In this document: one piece after another, positions 34,036-42,887 of the stretch | Numbering within the stretch: the first letter of the stretch is position 1 | Layout of the letters: each line of letters begins with the position of its first letter | DNA from: Undibacterium cyanobacteriorum | Lineage (GTDB): Bacteria; Pseudomonadota; Gammaproteobacteria; Burkholderiales; Burkholderiaceae_D | Assembly (NCBI RefSeq): GCF_031326225.1 | Contig: NZ_CP133720.1 | Location: 2,666,001 to 2,730,000, forward strand | DNA length: 64,000 nt | Reading direction: 5' to 3' | The notes under the pieces: generated by a model | The model's database searches: none | Told to the model about the DNA's origin: nothing | What the model saw: only the letters and a program-made list of their open reading frames with translations | Program-made: the position numbers and the translations under genes

Positions 34036-35094
34036 ATGATTTTAGTAACTGGTGGTGCGGGCTTTATTGGCTCCAATTTCGTACTCGGCTGGTTAGCGAC
34101 GCAAACTGAAAGCGTTCTTAATCTCGATAAGCTGACCTATGCGGGCAACCTCAACAATCTCGCTAGCATTCAAGGCGATCAGCGTCATATTTTTGTGCAC
34201 GCCGATATCAACGACAGCGCCAAACTGGATCAGCTTTTCGCCGAACACCAACCGCGTGCTGTTGTGCACTTTGCAGCAGAAAGTCATGTAGATCGTTCGA
34301 TTCATGGTCCATCAGCGTTTATCGAAACCAATGTCAACGGCACTTTCAAGTTATTAGAAGCCACGCGCGCCTATTGGCAAAACCTCGATGAAGCTCGAAA
34401 AGCATCGTTCCGCTTTCTGCACGTTTCCACGGATGAAGTGTACGGAAGCTTAGAAAAGGACGATCCTCCGTTTTCTGAAACAACACCGTATGCGCCCAAT
34501 AGCCCTTACTCGGCTTCCAAAGCTGCTTCGGATCATTTAGTGCGCGCCTATCATCACACCTACGGCTTGCCTACGCTCACCACCAATTGTTCGAACAATT
34601 ACGGGCCTTATCATTTCCCAGAAAAATTAATCCCATTGGTCATCACCAATGCCCGTGCTGGAAAAGATTTGCCGATTTACGGTGATGGCAGCCAAGTTCG
34701 CGACTGGCTATATGTCGCCGATCACTGCGCCGCAATCCGTCAAGTACTAGAAGCAGGTCGCCCTGGCGAAACCTATAACATTGGTGGCTGGAATGAAAAA
34801 ACCAACTTGAACGTGGTTCATACCATTTGCGATTTGCTCGATGAATTGCAAGCGAAGAGTAGCGGTAGCTACCGCGATCAGATCAAGCATGTCAAAGATC
34901 GCCCTGGTCACGATAAACGATATGCGATTGACGCACGGAAAATCGAACGCGAACTTGGATGGAAACCGGTTGAAACTTTCGAAACCGGCCTGCGCAAGAC
35001 AGTGCAATGGTATCTCGAGAACGACGCTTGGACTTCGCAAGTACTGTCAGGCGAATACAAAAATTGGGTCGCCTTACAGTATCAACAAGCATAA
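34036..35094 (+). CDS. rfbB: dTDP-glucose 4,6-dehydratase
   Basis: The 352-residue enzyme makes dTDP-4-keto-6-deoxyglucose, the branch point for dTDP-rhamnose and for amino-deoxy sugars. The start at 34036 gives MILVTGGAGFIGSNFV; a longer frame adds 16 unrelated residues. Motifs: HFAAESHVDRSIHGP, FLHVSTDEVYGSL and YSASKAASDHLVRAYHHTYG with the Tyr-x3-Lys pair. Length is normal. It opens the polysaccharide locus. Confidence 0.97.
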   Translation: MILVTGGAGFIGSNFVLGWLATQTESVLNLDKLTYAGNLNNLASIQGDQRHIFVHADINDSAKLDQLFAEHQPRAVVHFAAESHVDRSIHGPSAFIETNVNGTFKLLEATRAYWQNLDEARKASFRFLHVSTDEVYGSLEKDDPPFSETTPYAPNSPYSASKAASDHLVRAYHHTYGLPTLTTNCSNNYGPYHFPEKLIPLVITNARAGKDLPIYGDGSQVRDWLYVADHCAAIRQVLEAGRPGETYNIGGWNEKTNLNVVHTICDLLDELQAKSSGSYRDQIKHVKDRPGHDKRYAIDARKIERELGWKPVETFETGLRKTVQWYLENDAWTSQVLSGEYKNWVALQYQQA

Positions 35095-35184
35095 GCTGGG
35101 CATTCAAAAACCTCAGTCAACATAACAAACACCTTAGCCCCAGTCTGAAGTCAAACAAGCTGACACAGACTGTCCGGAGACAAC

Positions 35185-36069
35185 ATGACAACTCTCAAAA
35201 ATCGTAAAGGCATCATCCTTGCTGGTGGTTCAGGAACACGCTTATATCCAGTGACAAAAGCCGTTTCCAAGCAATTGCTGCCGGTGTATGACAAACCGAT
35301 GATTTATTACCCGCTGACGACTTTAATGTTAGCCGGCATTCGCGACATCTTGATCATCTCGACACCACAAGACACACCTCGATTTGAAGAGTTGCTCGGC
35401 GATGGATCGCAATGGGGTATTCAGATTCAGTATGCAGTGCAGCCCTCACCTGATGGTTTGGCGCAGGCTTTCATCATCGGCAAAGAGTTTGTTGGCGATC
35501 ATCCATCGGCGCTGATTTTGGGTGACAACATTTACTATGGTCATAGCTTTGAAAACCAACTCACTGCGGCCAACCAGAATCAACATGGCGCGACGGTATT
35601 TGCTTATCACGTCAATGACCCAGAACGTTATGGCGTGGTGGAGTTTGATGCGGATAATAATGCTGTCAGCATTGAGGAAAAACCACTCAAACCAAAATCC
35701 AATTATGCCGTCACCGGTTTGTATTTCTACGATCAGCAAATTTGCGATATTGCCGCGAATATCAAACCCTCTGCGCGTGGAGAATTGGAAATTACCGATG
35801 TCAACAATGTCTACCTCAAGCAAAATCAACTGAAGGTACAGTTGATGGGTCGAGGTATGGCTTGGTTAGATACTGGAACCCATGAGTCTCTTTTGGAAGC
35901 AGGTCAATTCATTGCGACGATCGAAAAACGTCAGGGTCTGAAAGTCGCCTGTCCTGAAGAAATTGCCTTTCATAAGGGCTATATCGACGCCGATAAATTA
36001 GAGCAATTAGCACAGCCATTAAAGAAAAATGAATATGGCCAATATTTGCTCCGATTGATCAATCGATAG
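35185..36069 (+). CDS. rfbA: Glucose-1-phosphate thymidylyltransferase
   Basis: The 294-residue enzyme joins glucose-1-phosphate and dTTP into dTDP-glucose. It shows RKGIILAGGSGTRLYPVTKA, SKQLLPVYDKPMIYYPLTTL, LILGDNIYYGH and GRGMAWLDTGTHESLLEAG. CGGAGA lies before the start. It supplies both dTDP-sugar branches of the locus. Confidence 0.97.
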   Translation: MTTLKNRKGIILAGGSGTRLYPVTKAVSKQLLPVYDKPMIYYPLTTLMLAGIRDILIISTPQDTPRFEELLGDGSQWGIQIQYAVQPSPDGLAQAFIIGKEFVGDHPSALILGDNIYYGHSFENQLTAANQNQHGATVFAYHVNDPERYGVVEFDADNNAVSIEEKPLKPKSNYAVTGLYFYDQQICDIAANIKPSARGELEITDVNNVYLKQNQLKVQLMGRGMAWLDTGTHESLLEAGQFIATIEKRQGLKVACPEEIAFHKGYIDADKLEQLAQPLKKNEYGQYLLRLINR

Positions 36070-36167
36070 GCTTTTGAAGAAGGTTTTGACGCGCGTCGCG
36101 ACTGCAATCAAGCCTTCATCGAATCTCCGTAAAGTAGCACCGAAACAACACCATAAAAAATAGTAGT

Positions 36168-36731
36168 ATGAAAATTAAAGAAACAAATCTTGCAGGTGTG
36201 TTAATCATTGAGCCCACCGTGTTTGGCGATGATCGCGGCTTTTTTTATGAGAGCTTCAATGAGCAGAAGTTTGAACAACTAACTGGCCTGCGCCCTCGCT
36301 TTGTACAAGACAATCACTCCAAATCGTCGGCTCACGTTCTACGCGGCATGCACTATCAGATCAAGCAAGCGCAAGGAAAATTAGTCCGCGTGATTTCCGG
36401 TGAAGTCTTTGACGTTGCGGTCGATTTACGCAAGAACTCCCCCACTTTTGGTCAATGGACTGGGACGTATTTGTCCGCGCAAAACAAGCTGCAAATGTGG
36501 ATACCTGAAGGTTTCGCTCATGGCTTTGTGGTGACGAGCGATAGCGCTGAGTTCCTGTACAAGACGACCGATTTTTGGGCCCCAGAATATGAACGCTGCC
36601 TCATGTGGAATGATCCTAGCGTCAACATCGATTGGCCACTCACTGGCGCCAACGGTGCAAGCTTCGGACCGATCATGTCCGCTAAAGATTTGGTCGGCAA
36701 AGCATTGGCAGACGCTGAGGTCTTCGAATGA
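36168..36731 (+). CDS. rfbC: dTDP-4-dehydrorhamnose 3,5-epimerase
   Basis: The 187-residue cupin enzyme epimerises dTDP-4-keto-6-deoxyglucose at C3 and C5 towards rhamnose. It has GDDRGFFYESFNEQKFEQL, FVQDNHSKSSAHVLRGMHYQ with the catalytic His, and PEGFAHGFVV. The stop codon overlaps the next start (ATGA), coupling it to rfbD. Confidence 0.97.
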   Translation: MKIKETNLAGVLIIEPTVFGDDRGFFYESFNEQKFEQLTGLRPRFVQDNHSKSSAHVLRGMHYQIKQAQGKLVRVISGEVFDVAVDLRKNSPTFGQWTGTYLSAQNKLQMWIPEGFAHGFVVTSDSAEFLYKTTDFWAPEYERCLMWNDPSVNIDWPLTGANGASFGPIMSAKDLVGKALADAEVFE

Positions 36732-38287
36732 CGATCAAGGTCTTGATCACCGGTAGTTCAGGTCAAGTTGGGCGTGCCTTAGTTGAACGCCTACGTCAAC
36801 AAACAAGCGACTACATCGTCTTGGCCCCACAACGCGCTGAGCTTGATTTGCTCAATACGACGGCGATTCAGGACTTCGTCTTGCACAATCGCCCCGCCAT
36901 CATCATCAATCCCGCTGCCTATACAGCCGTGGATCTTGCGGAGGACGATACAGAGACTGCTTACCGCGTCAATGCCGAAGCGCCGCAAGCTTTGGCAGAA
37001 GCAGCGGCCAAGCTGGGCATTCCGCTGATTCATTTTTCGACCGACTACGTGTTCGACGGTGAAAAACGCGACCAACAAGGGCAGCTCGTTCCCTACCATG
37101 AATCCGAGGCATGCGCCCCGATCGGTGTGTATGGCGCAAGCAAACGCGCTGGCGAACTCGCTGTGATGCAAAGCGGTTGCCGCCACATCATTCTTCGCAC
37201 TAGTTGGGTTTATTCGGACTTTGGTAAGAATTTTATGCTAACCATGCTGCGACTCGCTGGTGAGCGCGAACAACTGAGCATCGTCAACGATCAATGGGGC
37301 GCACCAACTTCCGCTTTATGGATTGCTGAAGCCTGTATCGACATCATGCAACAGGCTTTGCGCGCCACCTATGGCGAGGCAAGCTCGACCGTACGTTTAA
37401 ACACATCGGCAGACTCAACTGAGTTGACCGAGTCTGCACAATGGTGGCGAACTCATGGCGGAGTGCTGCACTTGACCCCTCGCAACTGGACAAATTGGCA
37501 GCAGTTTGCGGCCGCCATCATGCAGCAAGCACACAGCCTACAGTTGATCAACAAGCTGCCCGAAGTGAAAGGGATTCCTGCAGCCGCCTACCCGACTCGC
37601 GCCAAACGCCCTAGCAACTCAATGTTAAATACCGCGCGTCTGCGTGACCTATTCAACATCGAAGCCCCATTGTGGGAAGATGGTTTGCAAGCATGCCTGC
37701 GCCGTATCTATGACGAGAAAACAGAAACAAACACTGACACCGGCAAAGGAAACGGCATGAATGTCAAACTTAAAGATGAGCTCAAAGACGAGCTCAACGA
37801 CAAGCCTACTTCGTCGGTACAAATTCCTTATCAGAATCCCGCCTTCCGTTTGTTAGGCGACGAGCGTGGCAGTCTGATCGCGGTGGAAGGCAACAAAGAT
37901 GTGCCATTCGAGATCGCGCGGGTCTACTATATTTTCGGCACCAAAGATGGCGTAGAACGTGGCTTCCATGCGCACAAAGCACTCAAACAAGTCGCCGTTG
38001 CTGTGCGTGGCTCATGCATTATGAAACTCGACGATGGCCAAGAGCAGATTGATATTCTGATGAACGATCCGGCCAAGAGTGTATATATCGCGCCTATGGT
38101 GTGGCATGAGATGCGTGAGTTCAGTGAAGACTGTGTCTTATTAGTATTCGCTGATCAAGGCTATGACGAAAGCGATTACATTCGTAATTACGATGCTTTC
38201 ATGGATGCAGTGAGGCTCGCAAAAAATAGTGCGACGGCATTGTCTTCTATTAAAAATAGTATCGCCAACACGGCGAGCAAGGAATGA
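36728..38287 (+). CDS. rfbD: Fusion: dTDP-4-dehydrorhamnose reductase + FdtA-type 3,4-ketoisomerase
   Basis: The 519-residue frame holds two enzymes. Residues 1 to about 335 are RfbD (LITGSSGQVGRALVERL, YTAVDLAEDD, FSTDYVFDG, YGASKRAGELAV), which reduces the keto sugar to dTDP-L-rhamnose. A charged linker (KLKDELKDELNDKP) follows. Residues from about 360 form a WxcM/FdtA/QdtA cupin (RGSLIAVEGNKDVPFEIARV, RGFHAHKALKQVAVAVRGSC), which isomerises the same keto sugar towards a 3-amino sugar. RfbD is normally about 300 residues and FdtA about 140 as separate proteins. An in-frame ATG at 37757, preceded by AAAGGAAACGGC, could also start FdtA alone. Confidence 0.9.
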   Translation: MTIKVLITGSSGQVGRALVERLRQQTSDYIVLAPQRAELDLLNTTAIQDFVLHNRPAIIINPAAYTAVDLAEDDTETAYRVNAEAPQALAEAAAKLGIPLIHFSTDYVFDGEKRDQQGQLVPYHESEACAPIGVYGASKRAGELAVMQSGCRHIILRTSWVYSDFGKNFMLTMLRLAGEREQLSIVNDQWGAPTSALWIAEACIDIMQQALRATYGEASSTVRLNTSADSTELTESAQWWRTHGGVLHLTPRNWTNWQQFAAAIMQQAHSLQLINKLPEVKGIPAAAYPTRAKRPSNSMLNTARLRDLFNIEAPLWEDGLQACLRRIYDEKTETNTDTGKGNGMNVKLKDELKDELNDKPTSSVQIPYQNPAFRLLGDERGSLIAVEGNKDVPFEIARVYYIFGTKDGVERGFHAHKALKQVAVAVRGSCIMKLDDGQEQIDILMNDPAKSVYIAPMVWHEMREFSEDCVLLVFADQGYDESDYIRNYDAFMDAVRLAKNSATALSSIKNSIANTASKE

Positions 38288-38796
38288 AGTGTATGAGCAC
38301 AACTGTGAGCACAACTATGAGCACAAGTTCGAGCCAAATTCACCCCAGCAGCGATGTCCAAACCAGTGCGATCGGGCAAGGCACCCGCGTTTGGCAATAC
38401 GTGGTGATCTTAAGCCAAGCTCAAATTGGTGCGGACTGCAATATTTGCTCACATTGTTTGATCGAAAATGATGTGATTGTCGGTGATCGCGTCACCATCA
38501 AAAGCGGTGTGCAATTGTGGGATGGTTTGAGAATTGCCGATGATGTTTTCATCGGTCCCAATGTCACCTTCAGCAATGATCGCTTTCCACGTTCCAAACA
38601 GTATCCAGAATCTTTTCCGCAAACTGTTGTTAAGCAAGGTGCCTCGATTGGTGCCAATGCGACGATCCTACCGGGCATCTCGATTGGTCAATCTGCCATG
38701 ATTGGCGCCGGTAGTGTCGTCACCAAAGATGTCCCCGATTTTGCACTCGTGGTCGGTAATCCCGCTCGCGTGGTTCGCTTTTTAAATGAAGCATAG
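38284..38796 (+). CDS. Hexapeptide-repeat sugar N-acetyltransferase (FdtC/QdtC-like)
   Basis: The 170-residue protein is a left-handed beta-helix acyltransferase (GQGTRVWQYVVILSQAQIGA, IGPNVTFSNDRFPRS, IGANATILPGISIGQSAMIG, NPARVV). Between an FdtA domain and an FdtB-type aminotransferase it most likely acetylates dTDP-3-amino-3,6-dideoxyhexose. The start overlaps the previous stop (ATGA); ATGs at 38293 and 38317 are alternatives. Three 12-bp units built on TGAGCACAACT make the Ser/Thr-rich N-terminus. Confidence 0.85.
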   Translation: MKCMSTTVSTTMSTSSSQIHPSSDVQTSAIGQGTRVWQYVVILSQAQIGADCNICSHCLIENDVIVGDRVTIKSGVQLWDGLRIADDVFIGPNVTFSNDRFPRSKQYPESFPQTVVKQGASIGANATILPGISIGQSAMIGAGSVVTKDVPDFALVVGNPARVVRFLNEA

Positions 38797-38842
38797 TTCG
38801 CTTTTTTAAATAAAGAATAGTTCGCTTTTTGAATGAAGAAAA
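38773..38842. repeat. 24-bp tandem repeat copying the end of the acetyltransferase gene
   Basis: GTTCGCTTTTTAAATGAAGC... stands at 38773-38795, 38796-38819 and 38820-38842 with small changes. The first copy is the coding end of the acetyltransferase (VRFLNEA and stop); the others fill the gap exactly to the start codon of the aminotransferase at 38843. Confidence 0.9.
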
Positions 38843-39964
38843 ATGACAAATCCAGCCCACCCTCCTATTCCTTTTCTTGACCTCAAAAAACCTCATCAAG
38901 AATTACGCAATGAATTGGCCGATGCCTTTCATGCGGTGCTCGACAGCGGTTGGTTCATTCAAGGGCAACAACTCGTCGAATTTGAAAATGAATATGCGCG
39001 CTATTGCGGCAGTAAACATTGTGTTGGGGTTGGTAATGGTCTCGATGCTCTACACTTGATTTTGCGTGCTTATGGCATTGGTGCGGGTGATGAAGTGATT
39101 GTGCCATCCAACACCTATATCGCCACTTGGCTTGCTGCATCGTTTGCTGGCGCAACGCCTGTGCCGGTTGAACCAGACGCCAACACCTACAATATTGACC
39201 CCGCCTTGATTGAAGCGGCGATCACGCCACGCACCAAAGCGATTATGGCAGTTCATCTGTACGGCCAAGCCGCTGATATGAATCCGATCAATGCCTTAGC
39301 CAAAAAATATGGCTTGAAGGTGATTGAAGATGCAGCACAAGCCCAAGGTGCGCGCTACCATGGCAAACGCGCCGGTGCACTCGGCGATGCGGCTGGTCAT
39401 AGCTTTTATCCCGGCAAGAATTTGGGTGCCCTGGGTGACGCTGGTGCGATCACCACTGACGACGATGAACTAGCGCACAAACTACGCGTCTTGCGCAACT
39501 ATGGTTCGCAGGTCAAATACAAGAACGAAGTCAAGGGCTTTAACTCGCGCCTGGACGAATTGCAGGCGGCACTCTTGCGCGTCAAGTTGGCCAAGCTCGA
39601 TACCTGGAATGAGCAAAGACGCAAACTCGCGTCGGTTTATTTGAATGAACTGCAAGGTATTAAAGACCTCGTCTTACCAAGTGCAGCTGAGAATAATGAA
39701 CACGTCTGGCACGTCTTCGTTGTGATGCATCCACGCCGTGAGGCTTTGCAGCAGCATCTTCAAGCGATGGGCATCGGTACCGTCATCCATTACCCCCTGC
39801 CACCCCACTTGCAAGAAGCTTACGCGGAACTTCAACTCGGTGAAGGCAGTTTCCCGATTTCAGAACGTATTCATCAGCAAGTAATCAGCTTACCTTTAGA
39901 TCCTTACTTGGGCGAAGAACAAGTGAAACAAGTGGCTGCTGCGGTGCGCGCTTTTGCTGCTTGA
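38843..39964 (+). CDS. DegT/DnrJ/EryC1-type sugar aminotransferase (FdtB/QdtB-like)
   Basis: The 373-residue PLP enzyme has PFLDLKKPHQELRNEL, the substrate/PLP regions GVGNGLDALHLILRAYGIG and VIEDAAQAQGARYHGKRAG, and the lysine in GHSFYPGKNLGALGDAG. It should transfer an amino group from glutamate to C3 of the dTDP-3-keto-6-deoxyhexose produced by the FdtA domain. Together with rfbA and rfbB it completes a route to dTDP-Fuc3NAc or dTDP-Qui3NAc; which epimer cannot be decided by eye. Confidence 0.9.
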   Translation: MTNPAHPPIPFLDLKKPHQELRNELADAFHAVLDSGWFIQGQQLVEFENEYARYCGSKHCVGVGNGLDALHLILRAYGIGAGDEVIVPSNTYIATWLAASFAGATPVPVEPDANTYNIDPALIEAAITPRTKAIMAVHLYGQAADMNPINALAKKYGLKVIEDAAQAQGARYHGKRAGALGDAAGHSFYPGKNLGALGDAGAITTDDDELAHKLRVLRNYGSQVKYKNEVKGFNSRLDELQAALLRVKLAKLDTWNEQRRKLASVYLNELQGIKDLVLPSAAENNEHVWHVFVVMHPRREALQQHLQAMGIGTVIHYPLPPHLQEAYAELQLGEGSFPISERIHQQVISLPLDPYLGEEQVKQVAAAVRAFAA

Positions 39965-40012
39965 TGTTGGCCATAAACGCCTTAGGCCCGTCGTCAGAAA
40001 AGTAGATCGCCC

Positions 40013-41296
40013 ATGTCCTTAGTACGCACAAGTCTACTCAACGCCATTGCTGTCGGCATCCGCATGTTGGCGATGTTGGGGCTCAATAAAATTTTGGCGG
40101 TCTTGGTCGGACCGGCAGGCTACGCACTGTTTGGTCAATTCCAAAATGCGGTGACGGTGATCAATACCTTTGCCAGCGGCGCCATTAACACCGGTGTCAC
40201 CAAATACACTGCGGAATTTCACAGTGATCCCCAAGCACAACACGCACTATGGCGCACAGCGGGCACCATCTCTATCAGTTGCGCGATGTTGGCTGCGATA
40301 GGGATTGCCCTCTTCCATGTGCAATTGGCAGAAGTCGTTTTGAAAGATAAACAGTTCGCCTCGGTTTTTTTGTGGCTCGCGGGCAGTTTGGTGCTGTTTG
40401 TGTTGAACACACTGCTGATGGCCATCCTGAATGGCAAGAAAGAAGTCGCCCTATACGTGAGCGCCAACATCAGTACCAGCATCGCCACCTTAGTCGCGAC
40501 TTGGTTACTGGCACAGGTTTGGGGACTTAGCGGCGCTTTAATCGCGCTGTGCATCAATCAATCCGTCGTATTTTTCGTCACCCTCGCCCTCTGCTGGCGC
40601 CAAGCCTGGTTCAAGCTCAACTTCTTGTACGGTCAATTCGACCGAGACTTAGCGAAGAAGTTAGGCGCTTATGGATTAATGGCGATGGTGACAGCAATTG
40701 CCGTCCCACTGAGTCAAATTCTGATTCGCAATCATTTGGTCGACGCCTTTGGGTGGCAAGCAACCGGCATGTGGCAAGCGGTGACACGCATGAGTGATGT
40801 GTATCTCATGTTGATCACCACCACCCTCACCGTGTACTACCTACCACGTCTTTCAGAACTTCAAACGCGCGCGGAATTGATGGCGGAGATCAGTAAGGTT
40901 TCTCGTTTTATTTTGCCGCTAACTGCTTTCGGCGCTGGCCTCGTTTACCTGCTCAAAGATTGGATTGTGATGCTCTTGTTCACGCAAGAATTCAATGCGA
41001 TGAAGGAACTTTTAGCTTGGCAGTTAATTGGTGACGTCATCAAAATAGGAAGTTGGATCTTTGGCTTTGTCATGTTAGGACGTGCCATGACTGCCGCCTA
41101 TGTTTGGACTGAAATCATCTTCGCCGCCAGCTTAGTTGGCTTGACCTATTTGTTCACGCCCCACTTTGGTCTGCTCGGCTCGGTCCTAGCTTTCGCCTTG
41201 AATTATGTGTTGTATTGGATCTGTACTGCGGTGATTGTTTCTCGCTTGAAGTTCGATCACTCTAAAAATACTGAACCAAGCACTGCGCCAAACTAA
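40013..41296 (+). CDS. Polysaccharide flippase (Wzx/O-antigen translocase)
   Basis: The 427-residue protein has about 12 to 14 membrane segments and the MATE/MOP-type pattern seen in WzxE-like translocases: RMLAMLGLNKILAVLVGPAG, YALFGQFQNAVTVINTFASG, AINTGVTKYTAEF, and a second half starting LAKKLGAYGLMAMVTAIAVP. It should flip the undecaprenyl-linked repeat unit to the periplasm. It sits after the Fuc3NAc/Qui3NAc genes, a common pairing. Confidence 0.88.
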   Translation: MSLVRTSLLNAIAVGIRMLAMLGLNKILAVLVGPAGYALFGQFQNAVTVINTFASGAINTGVTKYTAEFHSDPQAQHALWRTAGTISISCAMLAAIGIALFHVQLAEVVLKDKQFASVFLWLAGSLVLFVLNTLLMAILNGKKEVALYVSANISTSIATLVATWLLAQVWGLSGALIALCINQSVVFFVTLALCWRQAWFKLNFLYGQFDRDLAKKLGAYGLMAMVTAIAVPLSQILIRNHLVDAFGWQATGMWQAVTRMSDVYLMLITTTLTVYYLPRLSELQTRAELMAEISKVSRFILPLTAFGAGLVYLLKDWIVMLLFTQEFNAMKELLAWQLIGDVIKIGSWIFGFVMLGRAMTAAYVWTEIIFAASLVGLTYLFTPHFGLLGSVLAFALNYVLYWICTAVIVSRLKFDHSKNTEPSTAPN

Positions 41297-41344
41297 GTCG
41301 CGAGCGTCTTTTGCTTACACCGCCACCTACCCAATCTTGAATCA

Positions 41345-42820
41345 ATGTTAAACCAATTCCTTCTCACTTCTCAAGACATCATCAAGAACGCCGCGCGTCT
41401 TGACGACGCGATTCGAGCAGCACGCTTCTTGGGCGAGTTATGCTGGAAAAACAGTATCGGTTGTTACCAACTAATCGATCTCGAAAATCATTTGGCCGAG
41501 CGCTTCGCTGCAGAATTCGAAATGCAAGCCAAGCAGATTTTGGCGCAAGCGCAGACGAAAACCAAAATTCCTTACGTTCACGTCTTGACTAAAGCCTATG
41601 ATACGGGTGGTCATACTAAAGTGGTTGAGCGTTTCATCGCCAGCCAGGCTTTACGAGCATCTGCAGTCGTCGTGACCGAAAAAGCACAGGCCAATTGTCA
41701 GTTGCGTTTGGCGAAGGCGGCCCATGGTCTACACACATTTCCAGCGAAGCTCAGCCCACACGCGAAAATCACTCGCCTACTGGAACACTTTGCGAATGCT
41801 GAGACCGTGGTCTTGCATATCCATCCCAACGATATCGAAACCGCACTCGCAGCTCTTTTAGCGCGACGTTGGTTCGGGACGAGCATTTTTTTTTACAACC
41901 ATGCCGATCACGTGTTCTCCTATGGCTATGCCAGCGCAGATCAGGTGCTCGAACTCAGTTATTTTGGATGGACACTCGCGCAACGCCGTGGCACGGATAG
42001 CAAAGCCCACTTTGTCGGCATCCCCCTCAATCTGCCGGAAGTTGCCAGCGCGGTGCCGACAAAGGAGCAATCTGCGCAATCTGAGCACGCTCAAGAAAAA
42101 CAGCTCGCGAACAACTCTAACGAACAAAAGCGTACTGCCTACCTCGCTAGTTCCGGATCCCCTTACAAGTTCAAACCAAGCCAAGGATTTTCTTTCCCTC
42201 AGGTCGCACTTGAACTCTGCCAGAAATCCGGACTCGCCATGACACTGGTCGGCCCCCATCCTTGGCGCGATTGGTGGTGGTGGAAGCCACGCTTGAGTCT
42301 GGGGCAAAGCCTACGGTTCACCGGCAAACTCCAATATCAGGACTACCTCGACTGCATCACTCATGCGACGGCGTATATCGATAGTTTCCCCATGACTGGC
42401 GGCACAAGCTTTTCTGAGATCCTCTGCCAAGGCGTGCCCTGCTTCGGCATACTAACGGGCGCCCATGGCTACTCCCCCGCAGATCAACTCAAATCCGCGG
42501 ACCAAACGAGCATGATCCAAGATGTCTTACGCCATCTCGACCATCCACAAGTCGTGCGTGAGAAAATTGCCCAGCTACAACACGAAGTCCGGCAAGCACA
42601 TGCACTAGAGATCGTTGCAGGGCGCATCGTCCACCTTAAGAATCACCCACAAGACCGACAAGCACCACCATGGCGCAATCCAGTTCCCGTGGACACCACT
42701 TTTTATGAGAAAATTTGGCAATCGCAAACGCTATTCAGCCCACCAGTACACAGTCGGCCCGATTGGAAAATAGGCATCGCATTTTTGCGGCTGTGGTGGA
42801 ATAAGAAAAAACTTGGGTAA
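41345..42820 (+). CDS. Putative glycosyltransferase, GT-B type
   Basis: The 491-residue protein has an N-terminal Rossmann-like part (IPYVHVLTKAYDTGGHTKVV, a GGH element like retaining GT-B enzymes) and a C-terminal part (YLASSGSPYKFKP, MTLVGPHPW, SLRFTGKLQYQDYLDCITHA, DSFPMTGGTSFSEILCQGVP) that fits a nucleotide-sugar binding half. A hydrophilic insert of about 35 residues (EQSAQSEHAQEKQLANNSNE) separates them. No specific family is recognised; donor and acceptor are unknown. Confidence 0.7.
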   Translation: MLNQFLLTSQDIIKNAARLDDAIRAARFLGELCWKNSIGCYQLIDLENHLAERFAAEFEMQAKQILAQAQTKTKIPYVHVLTKAYDTGGHTKVVERFIASQALRASAVVVTEKAQANCQLRLAKAAHGLHTFPAKLSPHAKITRLLEHFANAETVVLHIHPNDIETALAALLARRWFGTSIFFYNHADHVFSYGYASADQVLELSYFGWTLAQRRGTDSKAHFVGIPLNLPEVASAVPTKEQSAQSEHAQEKQLANNSNEQKRTAYLASSGSPYKFKPSQGFSFPQVALELCQKSGLAMTLVGPHPWRDWWWWKPRLSLGQSLRFTGKLQYQDYLDCITHATAYIDSFPMTGGTSFSEILCQGVPCFGILTGAHGYSPADQLKSADQTSMIQDVLRHLDHPQVVREKIAQLQHEVRQAHALEIVAGRIVHLKNHPQDRQAPPWRNPVPVDTTFYEKIWQSQTLFSPPVHSRPDWKIGIAFLRLWWNKKKLG

Positions 42821-42887
42821 AACGCGTTGAGAACAAAATGTAGTCAACAACAAAATACGAAAATACGAAAAACAAGTTAGAGAACGC

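Noticed and set aside
36728..38287. Treating the RfbD and FdtA parts as two separate genes
   Set aside because: No stop codon lies between them in the given sequence. The internal ATG is noted, but the frame is continuous.
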